Shown here one piece after another: positions 8,684 to 17,138 of a stretch of DNA of 64,000 nucleotides. A program made the translations under genes and the position numbers. Positions within the stretch are counted from its first letter, which is position 1. The number at the start of each line of letters is the position of its first letter. A model generated the notes under the pieces. It was not told the DNA's origin, did not search any database, and saw only the letters and a program-made list of their open reading frames with translations. This stretch comes from Streptomyces endophytica (GTDB taxonomy: Bacteria; Actinomycetota; Actinomycetes; Streptomycetales; Streptomycetaceae): positions 6,820,001 to 6,884,000 of the forward strand of contig NZ_CP110636.1 in assembly GCF_026153355.1 (NCBI RefSeq). Direction: 5' to 3'.

Positions 8684-10377
8684 GCGGAGGGGTCGCGTGG
8701 CCGGGCTGCGGCGCCTTACCCCCGGCCAGAGCACCCGCCCCCGGTGCTGCCCCGGAGGAGGCGGAGCGCCCCGCTGCCGTTCAGCCGGACTCCGGGGACG
8801 GGGACGGGGCGGAGGCGGGGTCGGGGCGCCTGCGGGCGGGGCGATCTTTCCGTAGACACGGGACGCCGCTGCCGCCGGGTCCGTGCCGGACGGCTCCGGG
8901 GAGGTCCGCCCGGATGCCGTGCTGGGCGGCAGGGCGGTGTCGCGAGCGGCACCCGGGTCCCAGCCGGTGTCCACGACACGCTTCTGGAAGAGGATCGCGG
9001 CCCCAGCAGCACACCGCCGATCACCAGCGTCAGCACGACGCCCCCGATGGCCCCCGACTTGGCCGCATTGCCGATCAAGGTGCCGAACCACCCGAAGTCG
9101 GCGTCGCCGAAGGTCGTGTTCTCCTTGCCGAACGCCCCCAGCACCTTGAGCAGCAGCGCCGGCAGGAAGGTGATCAGGAGGCCGTTGAGGAAGGCACCCA
9201 CGACCGCCCCGCGCCGCCCACCGGTCGCGTTGCCGTAGACGCCGGCCGCGCCGCCCGTGAAGAAGTGCGGTACGAGTCCCGGCAGAACCAGTGCGAGGCC
9301 GAACGCCGGGTGGAACGCCCAGGTGAGCACGCCGAGGCCGGCCAGTCCGCCGACGAAGCTGGCGAGGAAGCCGATCAGCACGGCGTTCTGCGCGTACGGG
9401 AAGACGATGGGCGCGTCCAGTGCCGGCACCGCGCCGGGCACGAGCCGGCCCGCGATGCCCTGGAAGGCGGGGACCAGCTCGGCCAGGATCGTGCGCACTC
9501 CGAAGAGGATCACCGCGACCGCGATGCCGAACTGCAGGCCCTGCATGACGGAGTGCATGACGTAGTTGCCGAGGTCGGCGGCCGGGCTGCCGCCGCCGGC
9601 CGCGAACGCTTTGAAGGCCGTGGCCCGGCCCGCCTTGGCCAGGTAGACCAGCGACATGATGACGTAGATCAGCACCATGGACAGCGCGGTGGCCACCATG
9701 GAGTCGCGCAGGAAGCGCAGGCCCTCGGGGAGCTTCATGTCCTCGGTGCTGCGGCTGCGCTTGCCGACGAACTGGCCGGCAGCACCGGAGAGGACGTAAC
9801 CGGCGGTGCCGAAGTGGCCGATGGCGATGCTGTTGCTACCGGTGACGCGCTTGGTCCAGGGGTGGGCGAAGGCCGGCAGCGCTACCAGGAGGATGCCGAG
9901 CAGCACTCCTCCTACGAGGACCACGAGCACGGAGGTCTGGCCGGAGGTGGCCAGGACCATGGTCAGCAGCGTGGCCATGAAGAGGATGTGGTGGCCGGTC
10001 AGGAAGACGTAGCGCAGGGGCGTGAAGCGGGCCAGGAGCAGGGCGACGGCGAAGCCGAGGATCATCAGCCAGGCGACCCGGGCGCCGAACTTCGCCTGGG
10101 CGATGCCGACGATGGCCTCGTTGGTGGGGATCACGCCGTGCGCGCCGGTCGCGCCCTGGATCATGCCGCCCAGTGGACCGAGCGCGCTGACGACCAGACC
10201 GGCACCCGCCCCGATCAGCAGGAAGCCGAGCGTCGCCTTGATGGCGCCGCCGACGATCTGCCCGGCGGACTTCTTGAGCGCGATGAGGCCCGCGGCGGTG
10301 ATCAGGCCGATGAGGTACGCGGGTTGGCTGAGGATCTCGTTCACGAGGAACGTGGCGAGGGATATGAGCCCGTGCAT
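8681..10377 (-). pseudogene. ulaA: Frameshifted PTS ascorbate-type transporter subunit IIC (UlaA-like)
   Basis: A polytopic membrane protein that would import a sugar acid (ascorbate-type) with phosphorylation by IIA and IIB. It begins MHGLISLATFLVNEILSQPAYL and has about 11 hydrophobic helices with NEAIVGIAQAKFG and HPAFGLALVLPGLVPHFFTGG, typical of UlaA. At 9001-9004 one G is missing from a run: the frame reads GGVLLG then nonsense, while the next frame supplies AAILFQKRVVDTGWDPG, the usual UlaA end, and a Pro/Ala-rich tail stopping at 8681. Partner of the IIA-IIB fusion upstream. Probably a sequencing undercall. Confidence 0.85.
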
Positions 10378-10521
10378 GGTGCGGTCCGTCCTCCTGTGGC
10401 TGACTGGGGTGGAGGGGGTGGGGTGGGAAGGGGTGGTGGTGGGGTGGGATGAAGGTGGGGGGCGTCCTCAGCCGTGGGCGGGGAGGGGCGGGCGGCTTTG
10501 GGGCGGGCGGATCGGGGCGGC

Positions 10522-11328
10522 TCAGACGTCGTACGTATCGCGAAGTACGCGGTCGACCTCGCGGCCGCTGGTGAAGTCCTCGACGACCCTGACCGGTACG
10601 CCGACGTCGCCCAGCGTCCTGGCGATCTCCCGGGAGGTGAGGATCGCCACGGCCTCGGACGCCTTGCCCCGGGCCGAAATGGTGTCGGTTGCCTCGACCG
10701 TCACATGCCGGGTCCATCCCCAGCGGTCGAGCACCTGCTCCAGGGTGTTCTTGAGGAAGAGACTGGTGCCGACGCCGTTGCCGCATACGGTGAGGATCTT
10801 GTGGACGGACGGGCCACGGGAAGGCTCTTGGCCTCGCTTCTCCGGTGCCGCTCCCTCACCCGGCACCGCCGGAAGGGCAGTTGATTCCGCCAGCACCGTA
10901 TGCAGCGCCTCTGGATCGGCCGCATCCTGGAGGGCCTGTGCCGTTGCCGGGTCGGCCAGGAGCTTCGCGAGGGCGGCCAGCGCTGCCGTGTGCGCGTCGG
11001 CGTCCTGAGCGGCGAGGCCCACGACCAACGTCACCGGATCGTTCGTCTCGTGCCCGAACTCCACCGGCCGGGACAGCCGGACCCAGGAAAGCCCCGTCCT
11101 GAGGACGGCGGGTGAGGGGCGGGCATGGGCGAAGGCGAAACCGGGGGCGAGGACGATGTAGGGGCCGTTCTCCTCGACGTTACGGATCATCTCGGCGGTG
11201 TACGCGTCGGTCGTGGCCCCCGTCTCCACCAGCAATCCGCCAACCGTCCGGATGGCTTCCTGCCAGTCCGCGGCCTGAACGTCCAGGCGCACAGCGGCAA
11301 GGGGGAGAAGATCACTCAGCGCTGCCAT
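10522..11328 (-). CDS. PTS ascorbate-type IIA-IIB fusion (UlaC-UlaB)
   Basis: A 268-residue cytoplasmic phosphotransferase. Residues 1 to about 150 are a mannitol/fructose-type EIIA with the phosphorylatable His in APGFAFAHARPS. A Pro/Gly/Glu linker leads to EIIB with the phosphocysteine loop ILTVCGNGVGTS. In enteric bacteria these are two proteins (UlaC and UlaB); here they are fused. It lies 144 bases upstream of the IIC gene in the same direction, so the two form one transport operon. The real sugar cannot be fixed from sequence; no ula catabolic genes are present here. Confidence 0.9.
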   Translation of the reverse strand: MAALSDLLPLAAVRLDVQAADWQEAIRTVGGLLVETGATTDAYTAEMIRNVEENGPYIVLAPGFAFAHARPSPAVLRTGLSWVRLSRPVEFGHETNDPVTLVVGLAAQDADAHTAALAALAKLLADPATAQALQDAADPEALHTVLAESTALPAVPGEGAAPEKRGQEPSRGPSVHKILTVCGNGVGTSLFLKNTLEQVLDRWGWTRHVTVEATDTISARGKASEAVAILTSREIARTLGDVGVPVRVVEDFTSGREVDRVLRDTYDV

Positions 11329-11820
11329 GGCAGCGGACTCTACCTACGCACCGGTGGCTGCGCACGGGTGCGGAAGCAGAAATTCCGGCGAGCGAGGAAG
11401 TTATCCACAGCCCGGACGGGCAACCTTGACAGTCAACTCGGGCCGGAGAAGCCTTAGTTCTGGATCCGGTTCCTTTCGACAGTTGCCGGAAGTACGGATA
11501 GTCCGGGGGTTCCGGGGGTTCCGGGGGTCCAGGGGGCTCGAGGGATTTGCGGGACTTGGGGGAAGGAAGACGAACGCAGGGGGCGCTGGGGCTCTGGGGG
11601 CAGCGAAGGGATTCCAGGATTCCGGGGGCTGAGGATCCTGAGTCTGAGAGTTCCTGGGTCTGAGGGCTCCGGGGTCTAAGGGTTCTGACGGTTCTGCGGA
11701 GTTCCATCAGACACCGAGCAATCCGGCAATACAGCACTTCAGCAATACAGAGGGATACAAGCGGAATTGGGGGCCCGGGGCACCGGGAAACCGGGGGACT
11801 CAGGGGGATCAGGGGGAATC
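11329..11820. other. Spacer with G-rich repeats and a DnaA-box 9-mer
   Basis: A 492-base intergenic region with divergent promoters expected at both ends. It holds TTATCCACA (11401-11409), an exact DnaA-box sequence, a short G-rich tandem repeat (listed separately) and loosely related GGGTCTGAGGG/GGGTTCTGACGG words up to 11700. No coding signal. Confidence 0.55.
11502..11528. repeat. 9-bp tandem repeat
   Basis: Three exact copies of TCCGGGGGT in tandem at 11502, 11511 and 11520. Related G-rich words follow for another 100 bases. On this strand the G runs could form quadruplex-like structure. Nothing else marks it as functional. Confidence 0.75.
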
Positions 11821-12849
11821 ATGAACAGATACATGTGGGTGCGGCGTACGCCGTCTCTGTGGGGCGGGTCAGGGGCACGGGCGCGGATGCGCCGTGGGGT
11901 CGCGCTCGGAGCGGCGGTGCTCGCTCTCTCGCTCCCGCTGTCGGCCTGTTCGTCGGGCGAGGGAAGCGAGGCCGGTGGATCGAATGGGGTGAGTGGATCC
12001 GGTGGTTCGTCGGCGGCCGATTCGGCGTCGTCGCCCAGCCCCTCCCCCACTCCGAGCGTCGACCCGCAGTCCTACCGTCACGCCCTCGCCAACGCCCTGG
12101 GCCCGCTCAACGGCGCCCTTCGCGCGGTCGACCGGGCGCAAGAAGGAGGATCGCTGAACCGGGCGCTGGACTCGGCAGCCAGCAAGGCCGAGGCGGCCGC
12201 GGACGCCCTGGAGACCACCCGGACGCCGGAGAACGCCACCACGGGCAACAGTCAATTCGCCACCGCGCTGCGGGCCTTGGGACAGGACCTCAGGAGCGCA
12301 CGCGGGAGTGGCGGTCGGTGTGCCGACTCGCCGCGCGTGACGCTCAGTACGGCGGAGAGCCCGAAGAGCGTGAGAGAGGCGAGCCGCGCGCTCACGAGCC
12401 TGGGCTACGAGGCCACGCTACGGCTGCCACGTACGGAAAAGGCGCAACACCGGCGGCTGGCCAATGGCGCGCTCATACGTGACAGCAGCCGGGGCGGGTT
12501 GGGCCGGCTGACGGTGAGGAACGGTACGAGCAGCGATGCCGTGGTGACGTTGACCCGAGGCGCGCGGACGGCCTTCTCCGTCTACATACGTAAGGGGTCC
12601 GACACCACCATACGTAGCGTCAACAGCGGTTCGTACACCGTGTACTTCACTACCGGAGAGGACTGGAACAGCCGGAAGAGTTCCTTCACCCGCGAGTGCA
12701 GCTTCGAGAAGTTCGACGACAAGGCGAATTTCCGGACCGTCCAGGTTTCCGGTGGGACTCAGTACACGGTGCTGACGTTCACCTTGAACAAGGTGATTGG
12801 CGGCAATGCGACCACGAGCACGGTGCCGCCGGGCGAGTTCCCGTCGTAA
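11821..12849 (+). CDS. Secreted lipoprotein of unknown function
   Basis: A 342-residue exported protein. After a basic N-terminus (RRTPSLWGGSGARARMRRG) a hydrophobic stretch runs to the lipobox LSAC, so the mature protein would be anchored by its lipidated Cys on the outer face of the membrane. A Ser/Gly/Pro-rich linker follows. Then comes a helical region (about 80-180), and a C-terminal beta-rich part (GRLTVRNGTSSDAVVTLTRG, GSDTTIRSVNSGSYTVYFTTGEDW) that looks like a beta-sandwich. I do not recognise a named family. Start ATG at 11821 with a GGGGGA ribosome site. Confidence 0.75.
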   Translation: MNRYMWVRRTPSLWGGSGARARMRRGVALGAAVLALSLPLSACSSGEGSEAGGSNGVSGSGGSSAADSASSPSPSPTPSVDPQSYRHALANALGPLNGALRAVDRAQEGGSLNRALDSAASKAEAAADALETTRTPENATTGNSQFATALRALGQDLRSARGSGGRCADSPRVTLSTAESPKSVREASRALTSLGYEATLRLPRTEKAQHRRLANGALIRDSSRGGLGRLTVRNGTSSDAVVTLTRGARTAFSVYIRKGSDTTIRSVNSGSYTVYFTTGEDWNSRKSSFTRECSFEKFDDKANFRTVQVSGGTQYTVLTFTLNKVIGGNATTSTVPPGEFPS

Positions 12850-12927
12850 GGGTTCGGTCGGCGGCGGCGGGCAAGAGCGGAAGGTGGGTGCCGGGCGGCC
12901 GCTGGGCTGCGACGATGGCTGGGTATT

Positions 12928-13491
12928 GTGCGTCGGGTGGGCGACAGCAGCTGGTGGACTCTGGCAATCGCGGCGGTAACCGGTGGCACGGCGGTGCTGG
13001 CCAGTTGGGTCACCAGCCGTGGCAGCGCGCAGGCGGCGCGCATCCAGGCAGAGATCGCCGCTCGCTCGCAAAGCGCCGAGCGGCTGCGTGAGAGCCGGCG
13101 CACCGCGTACCTGGAGCTGATTGAACAGACCCACCGCATGGGCGAGTTGTACTGGGAGATCTCTGCGACACTGCGGCTGCCCGGCTCGGACGACCGGACG
13201 GCGACGCTGACTGAGCTGCATGACAGGGAGGTGGCCGAGTACGCCAAGATCCGTCGCTGCACGCGTGTCGTCGAACTGGAGGGCCCGCCGTCGGCCGCAG
13301 CCGCGGCGCTGTCGCTCCAGAAGGCGACGGGCCCGTTCTACGCGGCCGTCAAACAGGAGCTGGCCGGTGAGGGCGACGGCTGTGATGCGTTCGACGTCGC
13401 CTACCGCCCGTTCTGGGCGGCCCTGGAGAACTTCGTGGACGCGGCCCGTGACGCGCACCAGAGGGCTGAGGCTTCGGGAGCAGACGCTTAG
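12928..13491 (+). CDS. Hypothetical membrane-anchored protein
   Basis: A 187-residue protein with one N-terminal membrane segment (WWTLAIAAVTGGTAVLASWVTS) followed by a mainly helical, charged cytoplasmic part (AARIQAEIAARSQSAERLRESRRTAYLELIEQTH). Similar short single-pass proteins are common in streptomycetes, with no known function. The GTG at 12928 is used; a GTG at 12937 is an alternative, as TATTGT at 12924 could be the -10 box of a leaderless transcript starting there. Follows the lipoprotein gene at 78 bases. Confidence 0.65.
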   Translation: MRRVGDSSWWTLAIAAVTGGTAVLASWVTSRGSAQAARIQAEIAARSQSAERLRESRRTAYLELIEQTHRMGELYWEISATLRLPGSDDRTATLTELHDREVAEYAKIRRCTRVVELEGPPSAAAAALSLQKATGPFYAAVKQELAGEGDGCDAFDVAYRPFWAALENFVDAARDAHQRAEASGADA

Positions 13492-14119
13492 CGGCGGAAG
13501 CGGAAGCGGAAGCGAACGCGGACACGGATACGTGCGGAAGTGGACGCGGGCACGCGCGGAAGCGGACACGGACGCTCGCGAGGGGCACGCCTGGGGCGGT
13601 GCTCCTGGGGGCCGGAGGGGTGCTCCGATAGGGGTGCTCCCGGAGGGGGCCTCCCGGTACGGTCCGGGGGCGCTCGGAGCGACCTGGCGTGGGTTGATGG
13701 TGGGTTGGTGGCTTGGTGGGCTGATGGGTTGATTGGGGGGTGGGGGCGGAGGGGAGGGGGCCGGGGGGGAGGCCCCCGCCCCGTGGGCGTCGCAGGGCGC
13801 CCGCCCTTGTAGGTATCGCGGGGCCCGCCCCATCCCCCGTGGGTGTCGCGCATCCCCGCCGTGGGTGTTGCAGGGGCCTCGCCGCGGGAGGGGGCCGGTC
13901 GTCTCGCCGTAGACGCCCTCAACCCGTGCACGTCATGGCCCGCCGCCCCTTCGCCGTGAGCCCGCCGCTGTGCCCCGTGGGACCCGCCACCGGCTTCGTA
14001 GCGCCCACATCCTGCCGCAGGGCCGTCTTCCCATGGAGCACCACCCGCCCCGTGGGACCCGCTGCTTCCCCCGTGGGACCCGTCCCCGCAAGGCTCGTCG
14101 CCCTGCTGCTCGGGCCCGG
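13492..14119. other. Repeat-rich spacer downstream of the marR-like gene
   Basis: A 628-base stretch between the 3' ends of two convergent genes. It begins with GGAAGC-type hexamer repeats (13493 to about 13570), then GC-rich text and a degenerate minisatellite built on CCCCGTGGG (listed separately). Frames remain open by composition alone; no product is recognisable. Confidence 0.5.
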
Positions 14120-14325
14120 TCATCCCCCATGGCGCACGCCTCCCGCCCCGTAGGCCTCGCCACCCCGCCCCCATAGGGCTCGCCACCCCGCCATCGTCAG
14201 GCTCGCCAACCTGCCCCGGGGCCCGTCGCCCCACCCTGTAGAGCCCGCCCTCACCCTGCCCGTGGGCCCGTCGCCCCACCCCGTAGAGCCCGCCGTCACC
14301 CTGCCCCGTGGGCCCGTCGTCCCCT
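13780..14325. repeat. Degenerate GC-rich minisatellite entering the 3' end of a marR-like gene
   Basis: Roughly fifteen loosely related units built on CCCCGTGGG followed by CCCGC or GTCGC, at irregular 20-50 base spacing. Clear copies lie near 13789, 13837, 13974, 14048 and 14069. The best conserved part is a tandem pair of 45-46 base units at 14219-14263 and 14264-14309, with a third partial copy after it. From 14120 on the repeats are inside the marR-like frame and encode its repetitive tail. There is no spacer/repeat alternation as in CRISPR. Confidence 0.7.
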
Positions 14326-15001
14326 CTCCGGGGACTGCCCGCGCCCTATGGGTGTGGCGTTTGGCGTGACCTCGGGGGTCACCAGACCGGGCGGAGGGGT
14401 GGGAGGGGGTGTGGGGGTGCAAGGCGCGGATGAGGTTGGCCAGTTCGGTGCGTAGCGGGGCGAGGTCTTGTTGGTCGGTGCTGCGGGCGGCTTCGGCTTC
14501 TACGTCGTGGAGGATGCGGCCGGCCACTGCCAGGTGCTGGTGTGCCGCGTCGGTGAGGACGACCAGTTTGCGTCGGCCGCCGGCCGGGTGGGGTTGCCGG
14601 CGTACGTAGCCGCGCTTTTCCAAGTCGTCGACGATCTGGCCGGCGGCCTGTTTGGTGACGCCCAGCCGTTCGGCGAGTTCGCTGCTGGTGGCGCCGTGGC
14701 TGCGCAGGACCTGGAAGGCCATGCCGTGGACGGGGCGGAGGTCCGGATAGCCGGCCTCGGCCACGCGGCCGGTGAATTCTCCGAGTAGGAGCTGGAAGGC
14801 CATGCCGAGGAGGAAGGTCAGCTCGACGTCGGGGAGTTGGTCGTTGGGGAGTTGGTCGCTGGGGAGCTGGTTGTCGGGGGGCGGCGTGGGTGCGGTACCG
14901 GGGGCGTCGTTGGCGGGCGTCTTCCTGTCGGAGTTGGCGTTGGCGGGGTCGGAGTGGGGGGTGTGGGGGGTGTGGGGGGTGGGTTCTTGATTGCGGGGCA
15001 C
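14120..15001 (-). CDS. MarR-family regulator with low-complexity ends
   Basis: The core has a clear MarR winged helix: DLRPVHGMAFQVLRSHGATSSELAERLGVTKQAAGQIVDDLEKRGYVRRQPHPAGGRRKLVVLT. Upstream is a Pro/Thr/His-rich start with duplicated NDQLP words. Downstream of residue about 200 is a repetitive tail with two copies of AGSTGWGDGP, encoded by the minisatellite. The start is uncertain: GTG at 15001 is used here, and TTG at 15028 is in frame but would overlap an operator half. It is divergent from the cupin gene with two operator copies between, so it probably controls both. Confidence 0.75.
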   Translation of the reverse strand: MPRNQEPTPHTPHTPHSDPANANSDRKTPANDAPGTAPTPPPDNQLPSDQLPNDQLPDVELTFLLGMAFQLLLGEFTGRVAEAGYPDLRPVHGMAFQVLRSHGATSSELAERLGVTKQAAGQIVDDLEKRGYVRRQPHPAGGRRKLVVLTDAAHQHLAVAGRILHDVEAEAARSTDQQDLAPLRTELANLIRALHPHTPSHPSARSGDPRGHAKRHTHRARAVPGEGTTGPRGRVTAGSTGWGDGPTGRVRAGSTGWGDGPRGRLASLTMAGWRALWGRGGEAYGAGGVRHGG

Positions 15002-15026
15002 AGAGTCATGGTGACACAGGCGAGTC

Positions 15027-15077
15027 AAGCTGCTTTACTTGCCTCTCGGAAGAGCGAGTAAAGCAGCTTTACTTGCC
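15027..15077. promoter_or_regulatory. Two copies of a MarR-type operator
   Basis: AAGCWGCTTTACTTGCC occurs twice, at 15027-15043 and 15061-15077, 34 bp apart. The second copy is part of a perfect 17-bp dyad AGTAAAGC-A-GCTTTACT (15057-15073); the first copy has a degenerate left arm. They lie between divergent marR-like and cupin genes, the classic place for regulation of both. Binding by the neighbouring MarR protein is inferred. Confidence 0.75.
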
Positions 15078-15117
15078 GTCCGTCGGTCTGAGATGTCGTT
15101 GGTTTTGAGGGGATGTT

Positions 15118-15510
15118 ATGGACGTGAACCTGTTTGCGTGTGTGGTTACGCCGTCGGCCGAGGACGTCATCACCACGCCTGCCGCCGCCATGACCGGGCT
15201 TGCCGCGCCGAGTCGGGGCAGTGCCGAACTGAGCACCTGGCAGGTGCGGATGGAGCCCGGGAGTGCCGGACCGGAGCATGTGATCGACCGGGAGCAGGTG
15301 TGGATGCTGACCGCCGGATCGATCGAGGTGACGGCCGGCGGGCGCACCGAGACGGTGGCTGCGGGGCAGACCGTGGTGGTTCCCGCCGGCGTGCTGCGGC
15401 AGTTCCGTACGGGCGGGGAGCCGGCGGAGGCTCTGGTGGCCATGTCCGCCTCGGGGCGGGCGTCCGTGCCGGGAGGCGGGGAGAGCCGGCCGTTGCCGTG
15501 GGCGGAGTGA
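15118..15510 (+). CDS. Cupin-domain protein
   Basis: A 130-residue single-domain cupin. The barrel is seen in STWQVRMEPGSAGPEHVIDREQVWMLTAGSIEVTAGG and TVAAGQTVVVPAGVLRQFRTGG. The first motif keeps one His and a Glu (GPEHVIDREQVW), and the second lacks the usual His, so metal binding is doubtful. Likely a small-molecule sensor or isomerase/dioxygenase-like enzyme. Expression is probably repressed by the divergent MarR protein through the two upstream operators. Substrate unknown. Confidence 0.85.
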   Translation: MDVNLFACVVTPSAEDVITTPAAAMTGLAAPSRGSAELSTWQVRMEPGSAGPEHVIDREQVWMLTAGSIEVTAGGRTETVAAGQTVVVPAGVLRQFRTGGEPAEALVAMSASGRASVPGGGESRPLPWAE

Positions 15511-15663
15511 TCCGGGTGGCGGGAGACGGCGGCAGACGCCCACACCCGGACGCGCCTGGTCGCTCCCGGACACGCCCCGGCCCCTCCTCCCCCTCCCCCT
15601 CGGCTTCCCTCTTGGCTTCTCCCCTCGGCTTCCCCCACCCCAGCCCCTCCCCCCACCCGGCCG

Positions 15664-16893
15664 TTACTGCGCCCCCTGCGGCGCGATCGCCAGGATGGCC
15701 ACGTCGTCGTGGAAGATCCGGGTGTGCCGGGGCAGGTCCGTGTTGAGGAAGTCGACGACATCGGCGGGGCCGGGGGCGGGGCGGCCGGTGAAGTGGTGGC
15801 GGAGCCGGTCGAGGAGGGGGTAGAAGGCGCCGTCGTGGTCGCGGGCCTCGATCAGGCCGTCGGTGCACAGGAGCAGGACGTCGCCGGGGGCGAAGCGGTG
15901 GGTGTAGGCGGTGGGCGTCACGTCGGCGAGGGCGCCCAGGCCGAGCGGGAGGGCGGGCGGTCCGAGGAGGGGGGTCACCTCGCCGTCGGAGATCAGCACG
16001 GGTTCGATGTGGCCGTGGTTGACGATCGTCACCTCGCCGGCCACCGCGTCGTACTCGACCAGGGCGGCGGTGACGAAGAGTTCGTCGTCGCGCAGCTCGG
16101 CGGCCTCGCGGGCCATCCGGCGTTCCATCCGGTCCGCGACGCTCAGCAGGTCGCCCTGGTCGTAGGCGGCCTCGCGGAAGCTGCCGAGGATGTCGGCGAC
16201 GGTACGGACGGCCTTCAGGCCCTTGCCGCGGACGTCGCCGATGATGGCGCGTTCGCACGTCTCCGTGGCGCGGATGTCGTAGAGGTCGCCGCCGACCATG
16301 GTGCCGATTTCGCCCGAGCGGTAGAGGCCGGCCGCGAGCACGTGCCCGACCCGGTGCGGGACCGGCCGGAGCAGGGTGCGCATCAGGGCTTCGGCCACCG
16401 AGTGGGCGCGGACCAGAGACCGCTCCTGGCGCCGGCGGTGGGCGGCCAGCGCGACGCCGAGGAGGCCGACGAGGGCGGTGGCGATGTAGGCGGCGACGTG
16501 GTGGTTCTCCCAGAGCTGGTGGATGTTGTGGCCGGTGCAGCAGGGGGTGCCGGCGATCACGCCTTCCAGGGCGAGGGTGAAGACGGTGACCGCGGCGACG
16601 CTGAAGGGACCGAGGGTGTAGGCGGCGACCACGGGGAGGGCGATGAGCAGGAAGCTGACCGCCCATTCCGTGGGGGTGACGGTTTCCAGCAGCAGGACCA
16701 TCGCGACGTAGGCGACCGGCAGCCAGCGCATCCAGGCCGGCGGGCGGGGGACCTCGAAGCCGCTGTTCTCCACGACCGCCGCGCGCCGGGGGGCCGGCTG
16801 GCCGCGGCCCGGCCGGCGATCGCCGCGGATCCGTTCCATGACCGGCCGGGGCGTCCCGTCCGGCCCCGAACCGTCCATCCCCGACCTGTCCAC
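15664..16893 (-). CDS. Membrane PP2C-type (SpoIIE/RsbU-like) protein phosphatase
   Basis: A protein of about 409 residues. The N-terminal half has several membrane helices (WLPVAYVAMVLLLETV, VSFLLIALPVVAAYTL, VAAYIATALVGLLGVALA). The C-terminal half is a PP2C/SpoIIE domain with the metal-binding motifs GGDLYDI, IGDVRGKG, LCTDGLIEARD and HDDVAILAI. Such proteins dephosphorylate anti-anti-sigma factors in stress and development circuits. No anti-sigma or STAS gene is adjacent. The GTG at 16893 follows CAGGAG by six bases and is preferred over the longer frame to 16941. Confidence 0.88.
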   Translation of the reverse strand: MDRSGMDGSGPDGTPRPVMERIRGDRRPGRGQPAPRRAAVVENSGFEVPRPPAWMRWLPVAYVAMVLLLETVTPTEWAVSFLLIALPVVAAYTLGPFSVAAVTVFTLALEGVIAGTPCCTGHNIHQLWENHHVAAYIATALVGLLGVALAAHRRRQERSLVRAHSVAEALMRTLLRPVPHRVGHVLAAGLYRSGEIGTMVGGDLYDIRATETCERAIIGDVRGKGLKAVRTVADILGSFREAAYDQGDLLSVADRMERRMAREAAELRDDELFVTAALVEYDAVAGEVTIVNHGHIEPVLISDGEVTPLLGPPALPLGLGALADVTPTAYTHRFAPGDVLLLCTDGLIEARDHDGAFYPLLDRLRHHFTGRPAPGPADVVDFLNTDLPRHTRIFHDDVAILAIAPQGAQ

Positions 16894-17000
16894 CGCGGGC
16901 TCCTGACACGACCGTGAGCACGGTTCTGCGACCGTGCTCAAGGCCCTTCAGCGTCGCGTGCCCGGACGGCCCGGCCCGGCCATTACGCCACCTGCGGCAT

Positions 17001-17096
17001 GTCACACACGACTGTCACACACGACTGTCGGACATGACCTGTCGGACACGGCCCTGTCGGACACCGCCTGTCGGACACGGCCTGTCGGACACGGCC
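17001..17096. repeat. Short tandem repeats downstream of mtnP
   Basis: Two copies of GTCACACACGACT (17001 and 17014) followed by about five copies of CCTGTCGGACACGG-type 14-15-base units to 17096. They occupy the gap between mtnP and the phosphatase gene. The role is unknown. They might form the 3' end of the mtn transcript, but no clear hairpin is present. Confidence 0.75.
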
Positions 17097-17138
17097 CCCT
17101 GGTGGGCGGGGCGGTCGGGCCGGTCCGTGGCCCGCCCG

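Noticed and set aside
13780..14325. CRISPR array
   Set aside because: Units are degenerate, unequal in spacing and have no unique spacers or cas genes nearby.
15170..17005. A 611-codon minus-strand frame covering the phosphatase
   Set aside because: Arg/Pro/His-rich nonsense; the PP2C protein in the adjacent frame has all catalytic motifs.
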